Origin: an uncultured Sphingomonas sp.
Lineage (GTDB): Bacteria > Pseudomonadota > Alphaproteobacteria > Sphingomonadales > Sphingomonadaceae
DNA: 64,000 nucleotides
NCBI GenBank assembly: GCA_934555855.1
Contig: CAKTFL010000002.1
Span: 8,847 to 72,846 of the forward strand
Reading direction: 5' to 3'
The notes below the pieces were generated by a model, which worked only from the letters and a program-made list of their open reading frames with translations, had not been told where the DNA came from and searched no databases. Position 1 is the stretch's first letter, and every line of letters starts with the position of its first letter. The position numbers were made by a program, and so were the translations under genes. Positions 7,838 through 18,794 of this stretch are shown here, one piece after another.

Positions 7838-9082
7838 ATGGCTAGACCGCGCACCTTCGACGAAGACGTCGTGCTCGACAGGGCGATGGAGGTATTTCGC
7901 CGGTCCGGATACGAGGGGGCCACCATGGCCATGCTGACCGCGGCCATGGGGTTGAGCGCGCCGAGCATCTACGCGGCATTCGGCAACAAGAGCGGGCTCT
8001 TCGAAGCCGTTCTCGAGCGCTTTAGCGCGTGCGAGAAGCAGAGGCGCGACCGGATACTCTCCGCGCCATCGGCTGGCCAGGTCGCAGAAAGGCTGTTGTT
8101 CGATGCAGCCGAGAACCTGGCAGGGTCGGCGTCGGCGGCAGGGCCCTTCCCCTTTACGGTCGGCACGGCACTGTCCGCCGGCAGCGACGATATCGCGTCG
8201 CTTCACGCAAGACATCGCTCAGCGGTGGACATCGCTCTCCAGGAGCGGTTCGAGCGGGCCATCGCCGAAGGCGACCTTCCAGACCAGGCCAACGCACGCG
8301 ACCTGGCGCTCGATCTCCTGACGATCCTCGACGGCATGGCGGTCAGGGCCGCCGCCGGGCAGAAAGCAGGCGAACTCCGGAGCATCGCGGAGCGGGCGTT
8401 TGCAGCCTGGAAATCGGGTTTGTCCTCGACCCAGCCCGCGAGCAGCATACGCGCTGCGACTCGTGAGGGTCGCGGGCGTCCCAGACAGTTCAACCGCGAG
8501 GATGCGGTCGACGCGGCCATGCGGGTGTTCTGGGAGCGAGGCTATGACGGTGCCTCGCTGACCGACCTGACCGATGCGATGGGGATCACCCGATCGAGCC
8601 TCTACGCGGCGTTCGGAAGCAAGCAGGAGCTCTTTCTCCAGGCGCTCGACCGCTACGAGGAAGGCCGCCTCCGGATAGTGCGCGAAGCACTGGATGCACC
8701 CAGTCTCGACGATGCAATCGGTGGGTTGCTGAGCCGGGCGGTTGCTGCCCAGTGCTCTCCATCTTCGCCACGTGGCTGCCTCATGGCGGTGAACGCCATG
8801 CAGGGGAGCGACGAGGCCCGCACGATCCGAAACGAGGTGCTGAACCGTGATCGCCGCCTCGCGGCGTTGATCACGGAGCGGATCGAAAGGGCCCGGCAGG
8901 AGGGCGAGCTGGCGCGCGACACGGACGTCGCAGGGCTCAGCGCTCACATCCGCGCGGTGCTGCAGGGGATCGTCGCAGGTGGTCATGCAGGTCTCGAGGA
9001 AGGCAAGCTAAGGGCTCTGACGGACAACTTCGAGAAGACCTGGAACTTCCCATCGAACCGGACGGTACATAATAAGCATTGA
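7838..9082 (+). CDS. Tandem two-headed TetR/AcrR-family transcriptional regulator
   Basis: This 414-residue protein contains two complete TetR units in one chain, about twice the usual length. The first begins ARPRTFDEDVVLDRAMEVF with recognition helix SAPSIYAAFGNKSGLF near residue 40. The second begins GRPRQFNREDAVDAAMRVFWERGYDGAS around residue 215, with TRSSLYAAFGSKQELF. Each DNA-binding domain is followed by its own helical ligand/dimer domain, the first about 130 residues and the second about 140. No stop codon or frameshift is needed between them. It could bind DNA as an intramolecular pseudo-dimer. It is divergent from the enoyl-CoA hydratase gene and precedes the oxidoreductase genes, which it probably controls together with itself. 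Confidence 0.88.
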   Translation: MARPRTFDEDVVLDRAMEVFRRSGYEGATMAMLTAAMGLSAPSIYAAFGNKSGLFEAVLERFSACEKQRRDRILSAPSAGQVAERLLFDAAENLAGSASAAGPFPFTVGTALSAGSDDIASLHARHRSAVDIALQERFERAIAEGDLPDQANARDLALDLLTILDGMAVRAAAGQKAGELRSIAERAFAAWKSGLSSTQPASSIRAATREGRGRPRQFNREDAVDAAMRVFWERGYDGASLTDLTDAMGITRSSLYAAFGSKQELFLQALDRYEEGRLRIVREALDAPSLDDAIGGLLSRAVAAQCSPSSPRGCLMAVNAMQGSDEARTIRNEVLNRDRRLAALITERIERARQEGELARDTDVAGLSAHIRAVLQGIVAGGHAGLEEGKLRALTDNFEKTWNFPSNRTVHNKH

Positions 9083-9169
9083 CAGGATGCGCCGCTTCGC
9101 TATCGGACCGTTTGGTCCAAAAGCGGAGGCGTGCATGAGGAGCCAGACCATTGCTCGGAGCGGGCGCTC

Positions 9170-10168
9170 GTGAAGGCACTCGGCTACCGGCGAGCGCACG
9201 CGCTGGCCGACTTCAGCATCGAACTGCTCGACGCTCCCGCTCCGCAGGTGGAGCCGACAGACCTGCTCGTGGCCGTGAAGGCGGTAGGGATCAGCCCCGG
9301 CGACGCGCTTATGCGGCAGCTTCGGAGTTCGGAACGCGATGAACCAGTGATCCTCGGCTTCGAGTTCGCCGGGACGGTGGTCGGCATCGGATCGGCGGTG
9401 AGCGGCTTCACGATCGGCGACCACGTGTTCGGCATCGGGGATCATCGCCGCCAAGGTGCCTGGGCGGAACGGATTGCGGTCGATCACCGGATCGTCAGCA
9501 GAATGCCGAACGAGCTCGACTTCGTCGACGCGGCATCGTTTCCGATCGGCGGAGTGACGGCTTGGGAAGCGATCTTCCGCGACAGCGACACGCTGCCATC
9601 GCGGGTGGACACGGTGCTCGTCACCGGCGGCAGCGGCGCCGTCGGAGCGCTCGCCATCCAGCTTCTGAAGGCCAGGTCTGCTGCGAAGGTGATCTGCACG
9701 GTCGCGGATCAGACCGGGCGCGACTGGGCGGAAAGGTCCAACGCCGATCTGTTGCTCGACCGCAACGACGATGTGCCGGCACAGCTCCGAGCGGCCGGGC
9801 TGGGGCACGTCGACATGATAGTCTCGACGGGCGGCGGCGCGACCAACCTGCCATGGATCGTGGAGGTGCTGCGGCCTTTCGGTCACCTGTCCGTGGTGGA
9901 CATCCAGTCGGCGTTCAACTTCGGCCCGATCGCGGGCAAGTCGATCACGCTGCACACCGAGATGGTCTTCGCCAGCATCGTCAACGGCGGCAAGGACGCG
10001 GCACGCCGCGGTGCCGTGTTGCGTGAGATCGCGGGACTGATCGAGACGAAGCTGCTCCGGCCGATCGTGGAGACACGACTTCGGGGTCTGTCGGCCGAGA
10101 CCATGCGACGCGCGCATGAAGCCGTCGAGCAGCGCGCCTCGGCCGGCAAGGTCGTCATCGAATTCTAG
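9170..10168 (+). CDS. Zinc-type alcohol dehydrogenase-like / quinone oxidoreductase family protein
   Basis: The 332-residue cytoplasmic protein has an MDR-superfamily catalytic domain (VKAVGISPGDALMRQ, GFEFAGTVVGIG) and an NAD(P)H-binding domain with VLVTGGSGAVGALAIQLLKA around residue 150. The zinc-binding Cys residues of true alcohol dehydrogenases are absent, so a zinc-independent quinone- or enal-reductase-like activity is more likely. The GTG at 9170 gives the family-typical start (KALGYRRAHAL); an in-frame GTG at 9131 would add 13 residues but has a poorly spaced ribosome site. It is followed 45 bp later by an NmrA-like gene on the same strand. Confidence 0.85.
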   Translation: MKALGYRRAHALADFSIELLDAPAPQVEPTDLLVAVKAVGISPGDALMRQLRSSERDEPVILGFEFAGTVVGIGSAVSGFTIGDHVFGIGDHRRQGAWAERIAVDHRIVSRMPNELDFVDAASFPIGGVTAWEAIFRDSDTLPSRVDTVLVTGGSGAVGALAIQLLKARSAAKVICTVADQTGRDWAERSNADLLLDRNDDVPAQLRAAGLGHVDMIVSTGGGATNLPWIVEVLRPFGHLSVVDIQSAFNFGPIAGKSITLHTEMVFASIVNGGKDAARRGAVLREIAGLIETKLLRPIVETRLRGLSAETMRRAHEAVEQRASAGKVVIEF

Positions 10169-10213
10169 CCGAACGGACGGCGCGAATCCAACTTTCCGGA
10201 AAGGATCAAAGAC

Positions 10214-11125
10214 ATGGGTAAGATCATCGTGACGGGTGCTGCCGGCAACCTCGGCAGGGAGACCGTAGACGCGCTTCTCCGCCTGTCGGGGCCCGAGAAC
10301 GTCGTCGGCCTGGTGCGCGACGCCGACAAGGCCGCCGATCTCGTCGCAAACGGCATCGAGGTGCGGCAAGGCGACTACGCCGATGCTGCGTCGCTGGTTC
10401 GGGCTTTCGAAGGCATCGAGAAAGTGATGCTCGTCGGCGCGCCGGCGTTCACCGATCGCCACGCCCTGCACTTCAACGTCATTATGGCTGCGCGCCAGGC
10501 GGGAGTGAAGCACATCGTCTACACCGCGATCGTGCGCCACCCCAATTCCGGCTTCGTGCTTCCGCAGGCCACGGACCCGGACCTGTTCACCGAGCAGATG
10601 CTCCGGGCATCGGGGCTCGACTTCACGATCGTGCGCCAGCCGCCGTTCCTCGACACCCTGCCGATCACCTTCGGCGACCGCGCATTCGACCTGGGCATCC
10701 GGGTTCCCGAAGGCGATGGCCGGGTGGGCGCGTTGACCAGGGCGGACATCGGCGAGGCGCAGGCCGTGATCCTCACCAGCGCCGGCCACGAGGGCAAGGA
10801 GTATTCGCTCCTCAACCCCGAGCGGGTCTCGTTCGGTGACATCGCCGCCATCCTCGGCGAGCTGCGTGGTGGAGCGGTAGACTACCGCTCCGTCGACGAT
10901 GCGGAGTACGTCCAGAACTGGGTCGCGGAGGGCGTGCCGCCGCCGGTCGGCGAGTTCGCGCTGGCCTGGGCTAAGGGATTGGCTGGCGGCGAGTGGGATT
11001 TTGAGACCGGAGACATCGAAGCCCTGCTCGGCCGCAAGCCGACCTCGATTTCAGCATGGCTGAAGGCGAACTATCAGGAGCCCATGCCCGTGCTCGAGCC
11101 GGTCAAGGTGCTTCGTAAGGCCTGA
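10214..11125 (+). CDS. NmrA/QorB-like NAD(P)-binding oxidoreductase
   Basis: The 303-residue protein starts with a Rossmann motif (GKIIVTGAAGNLGRETVDALL) and follows the atypical SDR pattern of NmrA and QorB proteins: NVVGLVRDADKA for the dinucleotide phosphate, KHIVYTAIVRHP at the usual Tyr-containing position, and FTIVRQPPFLDTLP. QorB relatives reduce quinones with NADPH, while NmrA relatives act as redox sensors; the sequence does not decide between them. A ribosome site (AAAGGAT) precedes the ATG. It appears co-transcribed with the preceding MDR oxidoreductase and probably shares regulation by the double TetR protein. Confidence 0.85.
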   Translation: MGKIIVTGAAGNLGRETVDALLRLSGPENVVGLVRDADKAADLVANGIEVRQGDYADAASLVRAFEGIEKVMLVGAPAFTDRHALHFNVIMAARQAGVKHIVYTAIVRHPNSGFVLPQATDPDLFTEQMLRASGLDFTIVRQPPFLDTLPITFGDRAFDLGIRVPEGDGRVGALTRADIGEAQAVILTSAGHEGKEYSLLNPERVSFGDIAAILGELRGGAVDYRSVDDAEYVQNWVAEGVPPPVGEFALAWAKGLAGGEWDFETGDIEALLGRKPTSISAWLKANYQEPMPVLEPVKVLRKA

Positions 11126-11411
11126 GCGGCGATGCGATCGCAGGGCTCGACGCGAACAGCGTTCAGAGATTGTGCTGATTGACAGTCGGACGATGACCGG
11201 CTGGCGTTCGAGCCCCTGCGGTGGCCGGTTCTGACCAGCCGAGCGCGGCTGACGAAGAACCCAGATCGTGACGTTCGCGGCTGGGCTTCTTCCTGAACCC
11301 TCCTAATCGGAAAGCCTCTTTGCCGAAGCTGTACGTCGGCGACAGACGGCATAAAACCGACTTGCACATCGAGGTCCCCGCGGTGCGCTTCCCAATCGTG
11401 GCACGGTCGGC

Positions 11412-12155
11412 TCAGAGTTCCTGCGCCGTCGGACGGAACATGATCTCGTTGACGTCGACGTCCTCAGGTTCGCCGATGATGAAGGCTGCTAGACGCGCGA
11501 ATGTTTCAGGCGACACGCCCACCTCGCCCACATAGTCCTGATTGGCCTTCTGGACGTCGGCTTCGCTGATATGGTCCAGCAGCTCCGTCCTGACCGCACC
11601 CGGCGCGACCACCGTGGTGCGGATGTTGTAGGGCTTCAGGTCCTGCCGCAGCCCCTCCGAAAAGGCGCGCACGGCGTACTTGGTAGCGGAATAGACCGCG
11701 GATCCGGGGAATACCTTATACCCGGCGACCGACGACAGATTGATGATCTGGCCGGACTTCTGCCGCTTCATGTGCGGCAGCGCCGCGGCGACGCCGTGGA
11801 ACACGCCGCGGACGTTGACGTCGATCATCCGATCCCATTCGTCGACCTTCAGGCGATCCACGGGCGACAGCGGCATGACACCGGCGTTGTTGATGAGCAC
11901 GTCGATGCGGCCGTAGGTCTCGACGGCCGTATCGACCAGCCGGGTGGCGTCAACTAGGCTGGTCACGTCGGTAACGATCGCGACGGCCTTGCCGCCGGCT
12001 GCGACGATGTCGGCGGCGACCGCCTCGATCCGGTCGGCGCGGCGCGCCCCTAGGACGACGCTGGCGCCCTTGGCGGCGAGGTGGCGGGCCGCGGCCTCGC
12101 CCATGCCGCTCGATGCGCCGGTGATGACGACGACCTTGCCTGCGATGTCGGACAT
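11412..12155 (-). CDS. Classical short-chain dehydrogenase/reductase
   Basis: At 247 residues this is a standard classical SDR. It has the cofactor motif TGASSGMGEAAA at 12-23, the structural NNAG motif near residue 89, the catalytic Ser in NLSSVAGYK, and the YSATK motif with catalytic Tyr and Lys near residue 155. The Arg residues after the first strand (LGARRADR) suggest NADP(H). Its substrate is unknown. The start ATG is preceded by AAGGAA. It is the most downstream gene of a leftward run that starts with the aldo/keto reductase at 14292. The 286 bp to its left (11126-11411) hold no gene I recognise. Confidence 0.9.
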   Translation of the reverse strand: MSDIAGKVVVITGASSGMGEAAARHLAAKGASVVLGARRADRIEAVAADIVAAGGKAVAIVTDVTSLVDATRLVDTAVETYGRIDVLINNAGVMPLSPVDRLKVDEWDRMIDVNVRGVFHGVAAALPHMKRQKSGQIINLSSVAGYKVFPGSAVYSATKYAVRAFSEGLRQDLKPYNIRTTVVAPGAVRTELLDHISEADVQKANQDYVGEVGVSPETFARLAAFIIGEPEDVDVNEIMFRPTAQEL

Positions 12156-12193
12156 GATGGATATTCCTTGTTCAGAACGGATGGTGAAGTATT

Positions 12194-14292
<2,099 letters not shown>

Positions 14293-14362
14293 GGTGCCTG
14301 TCCCTTGTCGATACGTGGGCCCCGCCCGATCGATCGTGAGATAGGCTCTGGCCCTTGCAGTC

Positions 14363-14377
14363 ATTAGACGCGATAAT
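14363..14377. promoter_or_regulatory. ATTA-N7-TAAT LysR-type box in divergent promoter
   Basis: ATTA (14363-14366) and TAAT (14374-14377) form a 15-bp palindrome with a T-N11-A core, the usual LysR recognition pattern. It lies 30 bp before the LysR gene at 14407 and 71 bp before the divergent aldo/keto reductase start at 14292, so one site could serve both promoters. Confidence 0.55.
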
Positions 14378-14406
14378 CGGGATGCCTCTAGAAGGATTGC
14401 TTCTTA

Positions 14407-15300
14407 ATGCCTGCCGCCAGTCTGGACGACGCAGAGGTTCTACTGACCGTGGCGCGCGAGGGCAGCTTCACGCGTGCGGCCGCCATCCTCGGAGTCTCGC
14501 AGTCCGCGTTGAGCCAGACGGTTCGCGCTTTCGAAGCCAAGATCGGGATCCGGCTGCTCGACCGCACGACACGCAGCGTATCTCCGACGGAGGCGGGAGC
14601 GCGCCTTTTGGAACGCGTCGCGCCCCGCCTCGAGGAGATCCGCGGGGAGCTGGATGCACTCAGCGCCCTCAAGGAGAAGCCTGCGGGAACGATCCGCATC
14701 ACCGCCGACGAGTTCGGCGCGACCAGCGCGATCTGGCCTCGGCTGGTGCCGCTGCTGAAGGCTTACCCCGACGTGACGGTGGAGATCGTAGCGGACCTTG
14801 GTCTGACCGACATCGTCGCGGAGCGCTACGACGCCGGCGTGCGCCTCGGCGAACTCGTCGCCAAGGACATGATCGCCGTACCGATCGGCCCCGACCAGCG
14901 GATGATCGTCGTCGCCGCACCGGGCTATATGGACGACCGCCCCGAGCCGATCGTGCCGCAGGACCTGCTGAGCCACGCGTGCATCAACCTTCGGCTGCCG
15001 ACGCTCGGCGGCCTGTATGCCTGGGAGTTCGAGAAGGACGGTCACGAGGTGAAGGTGCGCGTCGAAGGTCCGTGCGTCTTCAACACGGTTTATCTCATAT
15101 TGCGCGCCGCACTGGATGGTCTGGGATTTGCCTATCTGCCGGAGGAGCTTGTCGAGCCGTACCTGGAAGAAGGTGCCCTGCGAACGGTGCTGAGCGACTG
15201 GTGCCCATCCTATCCGGGCTACCATCTCTATTACTCCAGCCGCCGACAACCTTCGGCGGCCTTCTCGCTGGTGGTCGAGGCGCTACGCTATCGCCGCTAG
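14407..15300 (+). CDS. LysR-family transcriptional regulator
   Basis: This 297-residue regulator has the winged HTH at the N-terminus (EGSFTRAAAILGVSQSALSQTVRAFEAKIGIRLL split over residues 17-50) followed by a periplasmic-binding-protein-like effector domain starting near GTIRITADE. Its length is standard. It is divergent from the leftward aldo/keto reductase/SDR operon and sits just upstream of the exported-enzyme run, so it may regulate either or both in response to a small molecule. The region between it and the esterase gene (15301-15428) holds no clear terminator. Confidence 0.92.
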   Translation: MPAASLDDAEVLLTVAREGSFTRAAAILGVSQSALSQTVRAFEAKIGIRLLDRTTRSVSPTEAGARLLERVAPRLEEIRGELDALSALKEKPAGTIRITADEFGATSAIWPRLVPLLKAYPDVTVEIVADLGLTDIVAERYDAGVRLGELVAKDMIAVPIGPDQRMIVVAAPGYMDDRPEPIVPQDLLSHACINLRLPTLGGLYAWEFEKDGHEVKVRVEGPCVFNTVYLILRAALDGLGFAYLPEELVEPYLEEGALRTVLSDWCPSYPGYHLYYSSRRQPSAAFSLVVEALRYRR

Positions 15301-15428
15301 GTTCCCGCTTGACTGATAAGCATGACTTATAGGGCCTTGCCGATCTAGGTGCCTAATTCGAAGGATGGTGCCTGCCTACCTTGCTGATCGCCCGCCAATG
15401 ATGGCGCGGCGCGTCAACCGGCAGGATC

Positions 15429-17069
15429 ATGGGCGAGCAGCAATTCAAGGCCAGAGGACCGGCCACGGGTAAGCAGACCGGCATAGTGGCTCGTCTGCGC
15501 CGAGCGGCCTCGGTCTCGCTCACCTGCATCGGATTGCTCGGCGCATTGCCGGCGGAAGCGCAGGCCCCGCTGGACGTCAGGATCGCCGAAGGGCCTGTCT
15601 CGGGCGTCGCCACCGGCGACCTTCAGAGCTGGCTCGGCCTTCCCTATGCCGCGCCCCCGGTCGGTCCGTTGCGCTGGCGACCGCCTCAGCCCGCGGCGCC
15701 CTGGTCGGTCCTGCGCAAGGCGAACACGGTGGCATCCAATTGCGCCCAGAACGCCGATCTGGGCGCGTTCGCACGGGCGGGCGGCAGCGAGGACTGCCTT
15801 TACCTCAACGTCTACCGCAGCGCCGAGGCGGCGAGGTTCGGCTCGACGCTGCCGGTGTTCGTCTGGATACATGGCGGGGCGCTTCAGGTCGGCCAGGGCG
15901 CCGACTACGATCCCACAAAGATGGCGGTGCGCGGCCGCGCAATCGTGGTCACGCTCAACTACCGCCTCGGTGCGTTCGGCTTCCTCTCGAACAGCGCGCT
16001 AGACGGTGAGGGCCATCCGTTCGCCAACTACGGGCTGATGGACCAGCAGGCGGCGCTTCGCTGGATCAAGTCCAACATCGCCGCTTTCGGTGGCGACCCC
16101 GAAAACGTGACGATCGCGGGAGAGTCGTCGGGCGGCAACAGCGTGATGCTGCAGGTCGCCTCGCCACTCGCCGCGGACACGTTCCAGCATGTGATCGCGA
16201 TGAGCGGTGCGGCCCTCATGGCGCGCCATCCCGCCTTCGGAGCACCGCGACCGCTGGCCGTCGCTCGCGCGCTCGGCGACCGCATGGCGCAGGCGGTCGG
16301 CTGCGGCTCCGATACCGCGACCTGCCTGCGCGCGCTGCCGACCAAGCGCATCCTCGACGCCCAGACCGAGTACCTCCACAACCAGCCGATCATCGACGGC
16401 ACGGTGGTGCCGATGCACCCCGCCGACGCCTTTCGCGCCGGGCGGATAAATCACGTCACGCTAGTCAACGGCACAACCCGAGACGAGGGGAACTTCTTCT
16501 TGGCCTTGCCCGAGCTCGCGTCGGGCAAGGCGATGACCGCGGCCGAATACCCATCGTCGCTGGAACGGCAGTTTGGCGGCACGCTCGCTCGCCGGGTCGA
16601 GCGCGAGTACCCGCTCGCTCGTCATAACAGCCCGAGTGAAGCGTTCGCCGCGACAATGACAGACAGCATGTTCGCCTGCACCGCGCTGGCCATGAACCGG
16701 GCGTTGTCCGACAAGATGCCCGTCTTCGCCTACGAGTTCGGCGACCGCACTGCGCCAAGCTATATCGGAGCGACGACTTTTCCGCTGCTCGCAGCGCACA
16801 CGTTCGAGCTGGCCTACATCTTCCCCGGCTTCCGCGGCGGTGCCGACGTCACCGTCCGTCTGAACCCGCTCCAGGAACGGCTTTCCGACCAAATGGTCGA
16901 CTGGTTCGCGAGAAGCGGAACGCTGTCGGCACAAGGTGGCTGGCCGCGGTTCGAGCGCAACCGTGAAACGGTGATGAACTTCAAGCTGCCAACCGCGCAA
17001 GCCGAGGCCGGCAGTCGGTTCGCCGACGCGCACCACTGCGCCTTCTGGGACCGGACCGGCACATACTGA
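15429..17069 (+). CDS. Secreted type-B carboxylesterase
   Basis: The 546-residue alpha/beta hydrolase has an N-terminal extension and signal peptide (RLRRAASVSLTCIGLLGALPAEAQA split around residues 22-46), so it is exported. The type-B features are a GLPYAAPPVGPLRW segment near the mature N-terminus, an EDCLYLNVY motif near 120, the oxyanion-hole HGGALQVG and the nucleophile in GESSGGNS (Ser about 231). A Glu in TRDEGNFF and a late His complete a plausible triad. It would hydrolyse carboxylic esters in the periplasm. It is the first gene of a rightward run of largely exported enzymes ending at 20989. Confidence 0.9.
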   Translation: MGEQQFKARGPATGKQTGIVARLRRAASVSLTCIGLLGALPAEAQAPLDVRIAEGPVSGVATGDLQSWLGLPYAAPPVGPLRWRPPQPAAPWSVLRKANTVASNCAQNADLGAFARAGGSEDCLYLNVYRSAEAARFGSTLPVFVWIHGGALQVGQGADYDPTKMAVRGRAIVVTLNYRLGAFGFLSNSALDGEGHPFANYGLMDQQAALRWIKSNIAAFGGDPENVTIAGESSGGNSVMLQVASPLAADTFQHVIAMSGAALMARHPAFGAPRPLAVARALGDRMAQAVGCGSDTATCLRALPTKRILDAQTEYLHNQPIIDGTVVPMHPADAFRAGRINHVTLVNGTTRDEGNFFLALPELASGKAMTAAEYPSSLERQFGGTLARRVEREYPLARHNSPSEAFAATMTDSMFACTALAMNRALSDKMPVFAYEFGDRTAPSYIGATTFPLLAAHTFELAYIFPGFRGGADVTVRLNPLQERLSDQMVDWFARSGTLSAQGGWPRFERNRETVMNFKLPTAQAEAGSRFADAHHCAFWDRTGTY

Positions 17070-17090
17070 GCAGACTGCAAAGGAAGATCC

Positions 17091-17570
17091 ATGTTGCAAC
17101 GAACGATCATGAAGATGTCCGTCCTGGCCGGGGCATTCTCCGCCCTCGCGTCGCCGGCGTTCGCGCAGGAGGTCGTGCGCGCAGGCTCGGTCGCCGCGAA
17201 GCCCGGACCGGCGGAGAACTTCACCGGTTCGGTCACAGTCCGGATGCTCACCGAGCCGACGCCGCCGGGCCAGGCCGGAACGGCGCTGGTCAGCTTCACC
17301 AAGGGTGCCCGTACCAACTGGCATTCGCATCCGGCCGGTCAGACGCTCCATGTCACCGAAGGCTGTGGCTGGACGCAGGTGGAAGGCGGACAGAGCCGGC
17401 GCATCTGCAAAGGAGACACCGTCTACGTCCGCCCGGGCATGAAGCACTGGCATGGCGGCACGACGAGCACAGCGATGACCCACCTCGCCATCTCCGAAAC
17501 GCGCGATGGCAAGAACGTCGACTGGCAGGAGCCGGTCACCGCCGCGCAGTTCAAGGGGCCCGCGCGCTGA
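17091..17570 (+). CDS. Exported cupin, hydroxynitrile-lyase-like
   Basis: The 159-residue protein has a signal peptide (SVLAGAFSALASPAFAQ at about residues 11-27) and one cupin domain. The metal-binding set is WHSHPAGQTLHV (two His and a Gln) and KHWHGGTT, and the strand pattern matches the small Mn-cupins typified by the Granulicella hydroxynitrile lyase. Related proteins are annotated as cupin carboxymuconolactone decarboxylase partners. It is a close paralogue of the cupin at 18384-18794, sharing GWTQVE, AMTHLAI/GMTHIAV and the KGPxR tail. Its stop overlaps the start of the next gene. The activity in vivo is unknown. Confidence 0.85.
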   Translation: MLQRTIMKMSVLAGAFSALASPAFAQEVVRAGSVAAKPGPAENFTGSVTVRMLTEPTPPGQAGTALVSFTKGARTNWHSHPAGQTLHVTEGCGWTQVEGGQSRRICKGDTVYVRPGMKHWHGGTTSTAMTHLAISETRDGKNVDWQEPVTAAQFKGPAR

Positions 17571-18340
17571 TGCTCCGGAATGGAAAGCCCATGCGTCTCC
17601 TGACGCTCGCCGCCCTCGCGCTCGGCGCGACGCCCACCATGGCGCAGGAGGCACCCGCCCCCATGCGGCGCGTGGCGCCGGCCATGGCCGACTATACCGA
17701 CACGCTGCTGATGGGCGACGTGTGGAAGCGCCCCGGGCTCAGCCCGCGCGACCGCAGCCTCGTGACCATCTCCGCCCTGATCGCGCTGAACAGGTCGCCG
17801 CAACTGTCCGGCCATCTGGAGCTCGGCCTCGACAACGGCGTCACCCCGGTCGAGATCGGCGGGACGATCACTCATCTCGCCTTCTACGCCGGCTGGCCGA
17901 ATGCGGTAACGGCGACGGAGATCGCGGACGGCGTCTTCACCAAGCGCAACATACCGGCGCGTGCGCGCCAAGCGGCACGCACGGCGCAGCTGCCGGTGCC
18001 CGCCAACGACGGCGAGCGCGCCGCCACGGTGGAGCGGACGATCAGCGCGGTCTCGCCCTCGCTCGCCCAGCTGACCAACGGTCCGCTGTTCGGCGACCTG
18101 TGGCGGCGCAGCGATCTGACCCCGCGCGATCGCAGCCTCGTCACGATCGTCGCCCTGTCGGCCAACGGCGATGCCGACCAGCTCGCCTTTCATCTCCGGC
18201 GCGGCTTGGAGAACGGTCTGACCCGCGCGCAGCTGGGCGAGGTGATGGCGCACCTCGCCTTCTACGCCGGCTGGCCGAAGGCGTTCGCCGGCAGCACCGC
18301 CATCGCCGAACTCGACCAACCGACGTCGGCCAGTCGGTGA
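17570..18340 (+). CDS. Exported tandem carboxymuconolactone decarboxylase-like protein
   Basis: This 256-residue protein carries a signal peptide (MRLLTLAALALGATPTMAQ after a short leader) and two CMD-like repeats. Both repeats contain GDLWRRS/GDVWKRP, L(S/T)PRDRSLVTI and HLAFYAGWP, at about residues 46-115 and 165-240. The conserved Cys pair of AhpD-type peroxidases is missing, so a decarboxylase- or lactone-related role is more likely than peroxide reduction. The start ATG overlaps the cupin stop (TGATG); a second ATG seven codons later is possible. Cupin plus CMD genes often occur together, which supports a common pathway. Confidence 0.87.
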   Translation: MLRNGKPMRLLTLAALALGATPTMAQEAPAPMRRVAPAMADYTDTLLMGDVWKRPGLSPRDRSLVTISALIALNRSPQLSGHLELGLDNGVTPVEIGGTITHLAFYAGWPNAVTATEIADGVFTKRNIPARARQAARTAQLPVPANDGERAATVERTISAVSPSLAQLTNGPLFGDLWRRSDLTPRDRSLVTIVALSANGDADQLAFHLRRGLENGLTRAQLGEVMAHLAFYAGWPKAFAGSTAIAELDQPTSASR

Positions 18341-18383
18341 AGGACAACACGTCGCCGGCTTCGACGACTCCAAGGAGCACTCC

Positions 18384-18794
18384 ATGACCGAGATCATGCG
18401 CAAGGAGGACCTCGCGACCTCGCGAGGGTCCGCGGACTGGTTCACCGGCAGCGTCACCATCACCGGGCAGTTCCAGCGCGAGGAGCCGTCGCGCGTCTCG
18501 GGCGCCATCGTCCGTTTCAAACCCGGCGCGCGGACCGCATGGCACAGCCATCCGCTGGGCCAGACGCTGATCGTGACCGAAGGCGTCGGCTGGACCCAGG
18601 TGGAGGACGGCCCGGTGCTGGAGTTCCACGCCGGCGACATCCTGCTCTGCCCGGCCGACAAGCCGCACTGGCATGGTGCGACGCCGCACGAGGGCATGAC
18701 GCACATAGCCGTGCAGGAGAGCCGCGACGGCTCGCCCGTGACGTGGATGGAGCACGTCAGCGACGAGGAGTACCTGAAGGGGCCGAGCCGATGA
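18384..18794 (+). CDS. Cytoplasmic cupin, hydroxynitrile-lyase-like
   Basis: The 136-residue protein closely fits the Granulicella-type Mn-cupin hydroxynitrile lyases: ADWFTGSVTI near the start, metal ligands H54, H56 and Q60 in WHSHPLGQTLIV, H95 in KPHWHGA, and a MTHIAVQESRDG-WMEHV C-terminal pattern. It lacks a signal peptide, unlike its paralogue at 17091. Family members can add or remove cyanide from aldehydes, but in this context it may act on another carbonyl compound. A ribosome site (AAGGAG) precedes the ATG, and the stop overlaps the SMP-30 start by four bases. Confidence 0.87.
   Translation: MTEIMRKEDLATSRGSADWFTGSVTITGQFQREEPSRVSGAIVRFKPGARTAWHSHPLGQTLIVTEGVGWTQVEDGPVLEFHAGDILLCPADKPHWHGATPHEGMTHIAVQESRDGSPVTWMEHVSDEEYLKGPSR

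Noticed and set aside
9008..10789. 593-codon frame antisense to two oxidoreductase genes
   Set aside because: It covers two genes with clear motifs on the other strand and reads as His/Arg-rich text without domain character.
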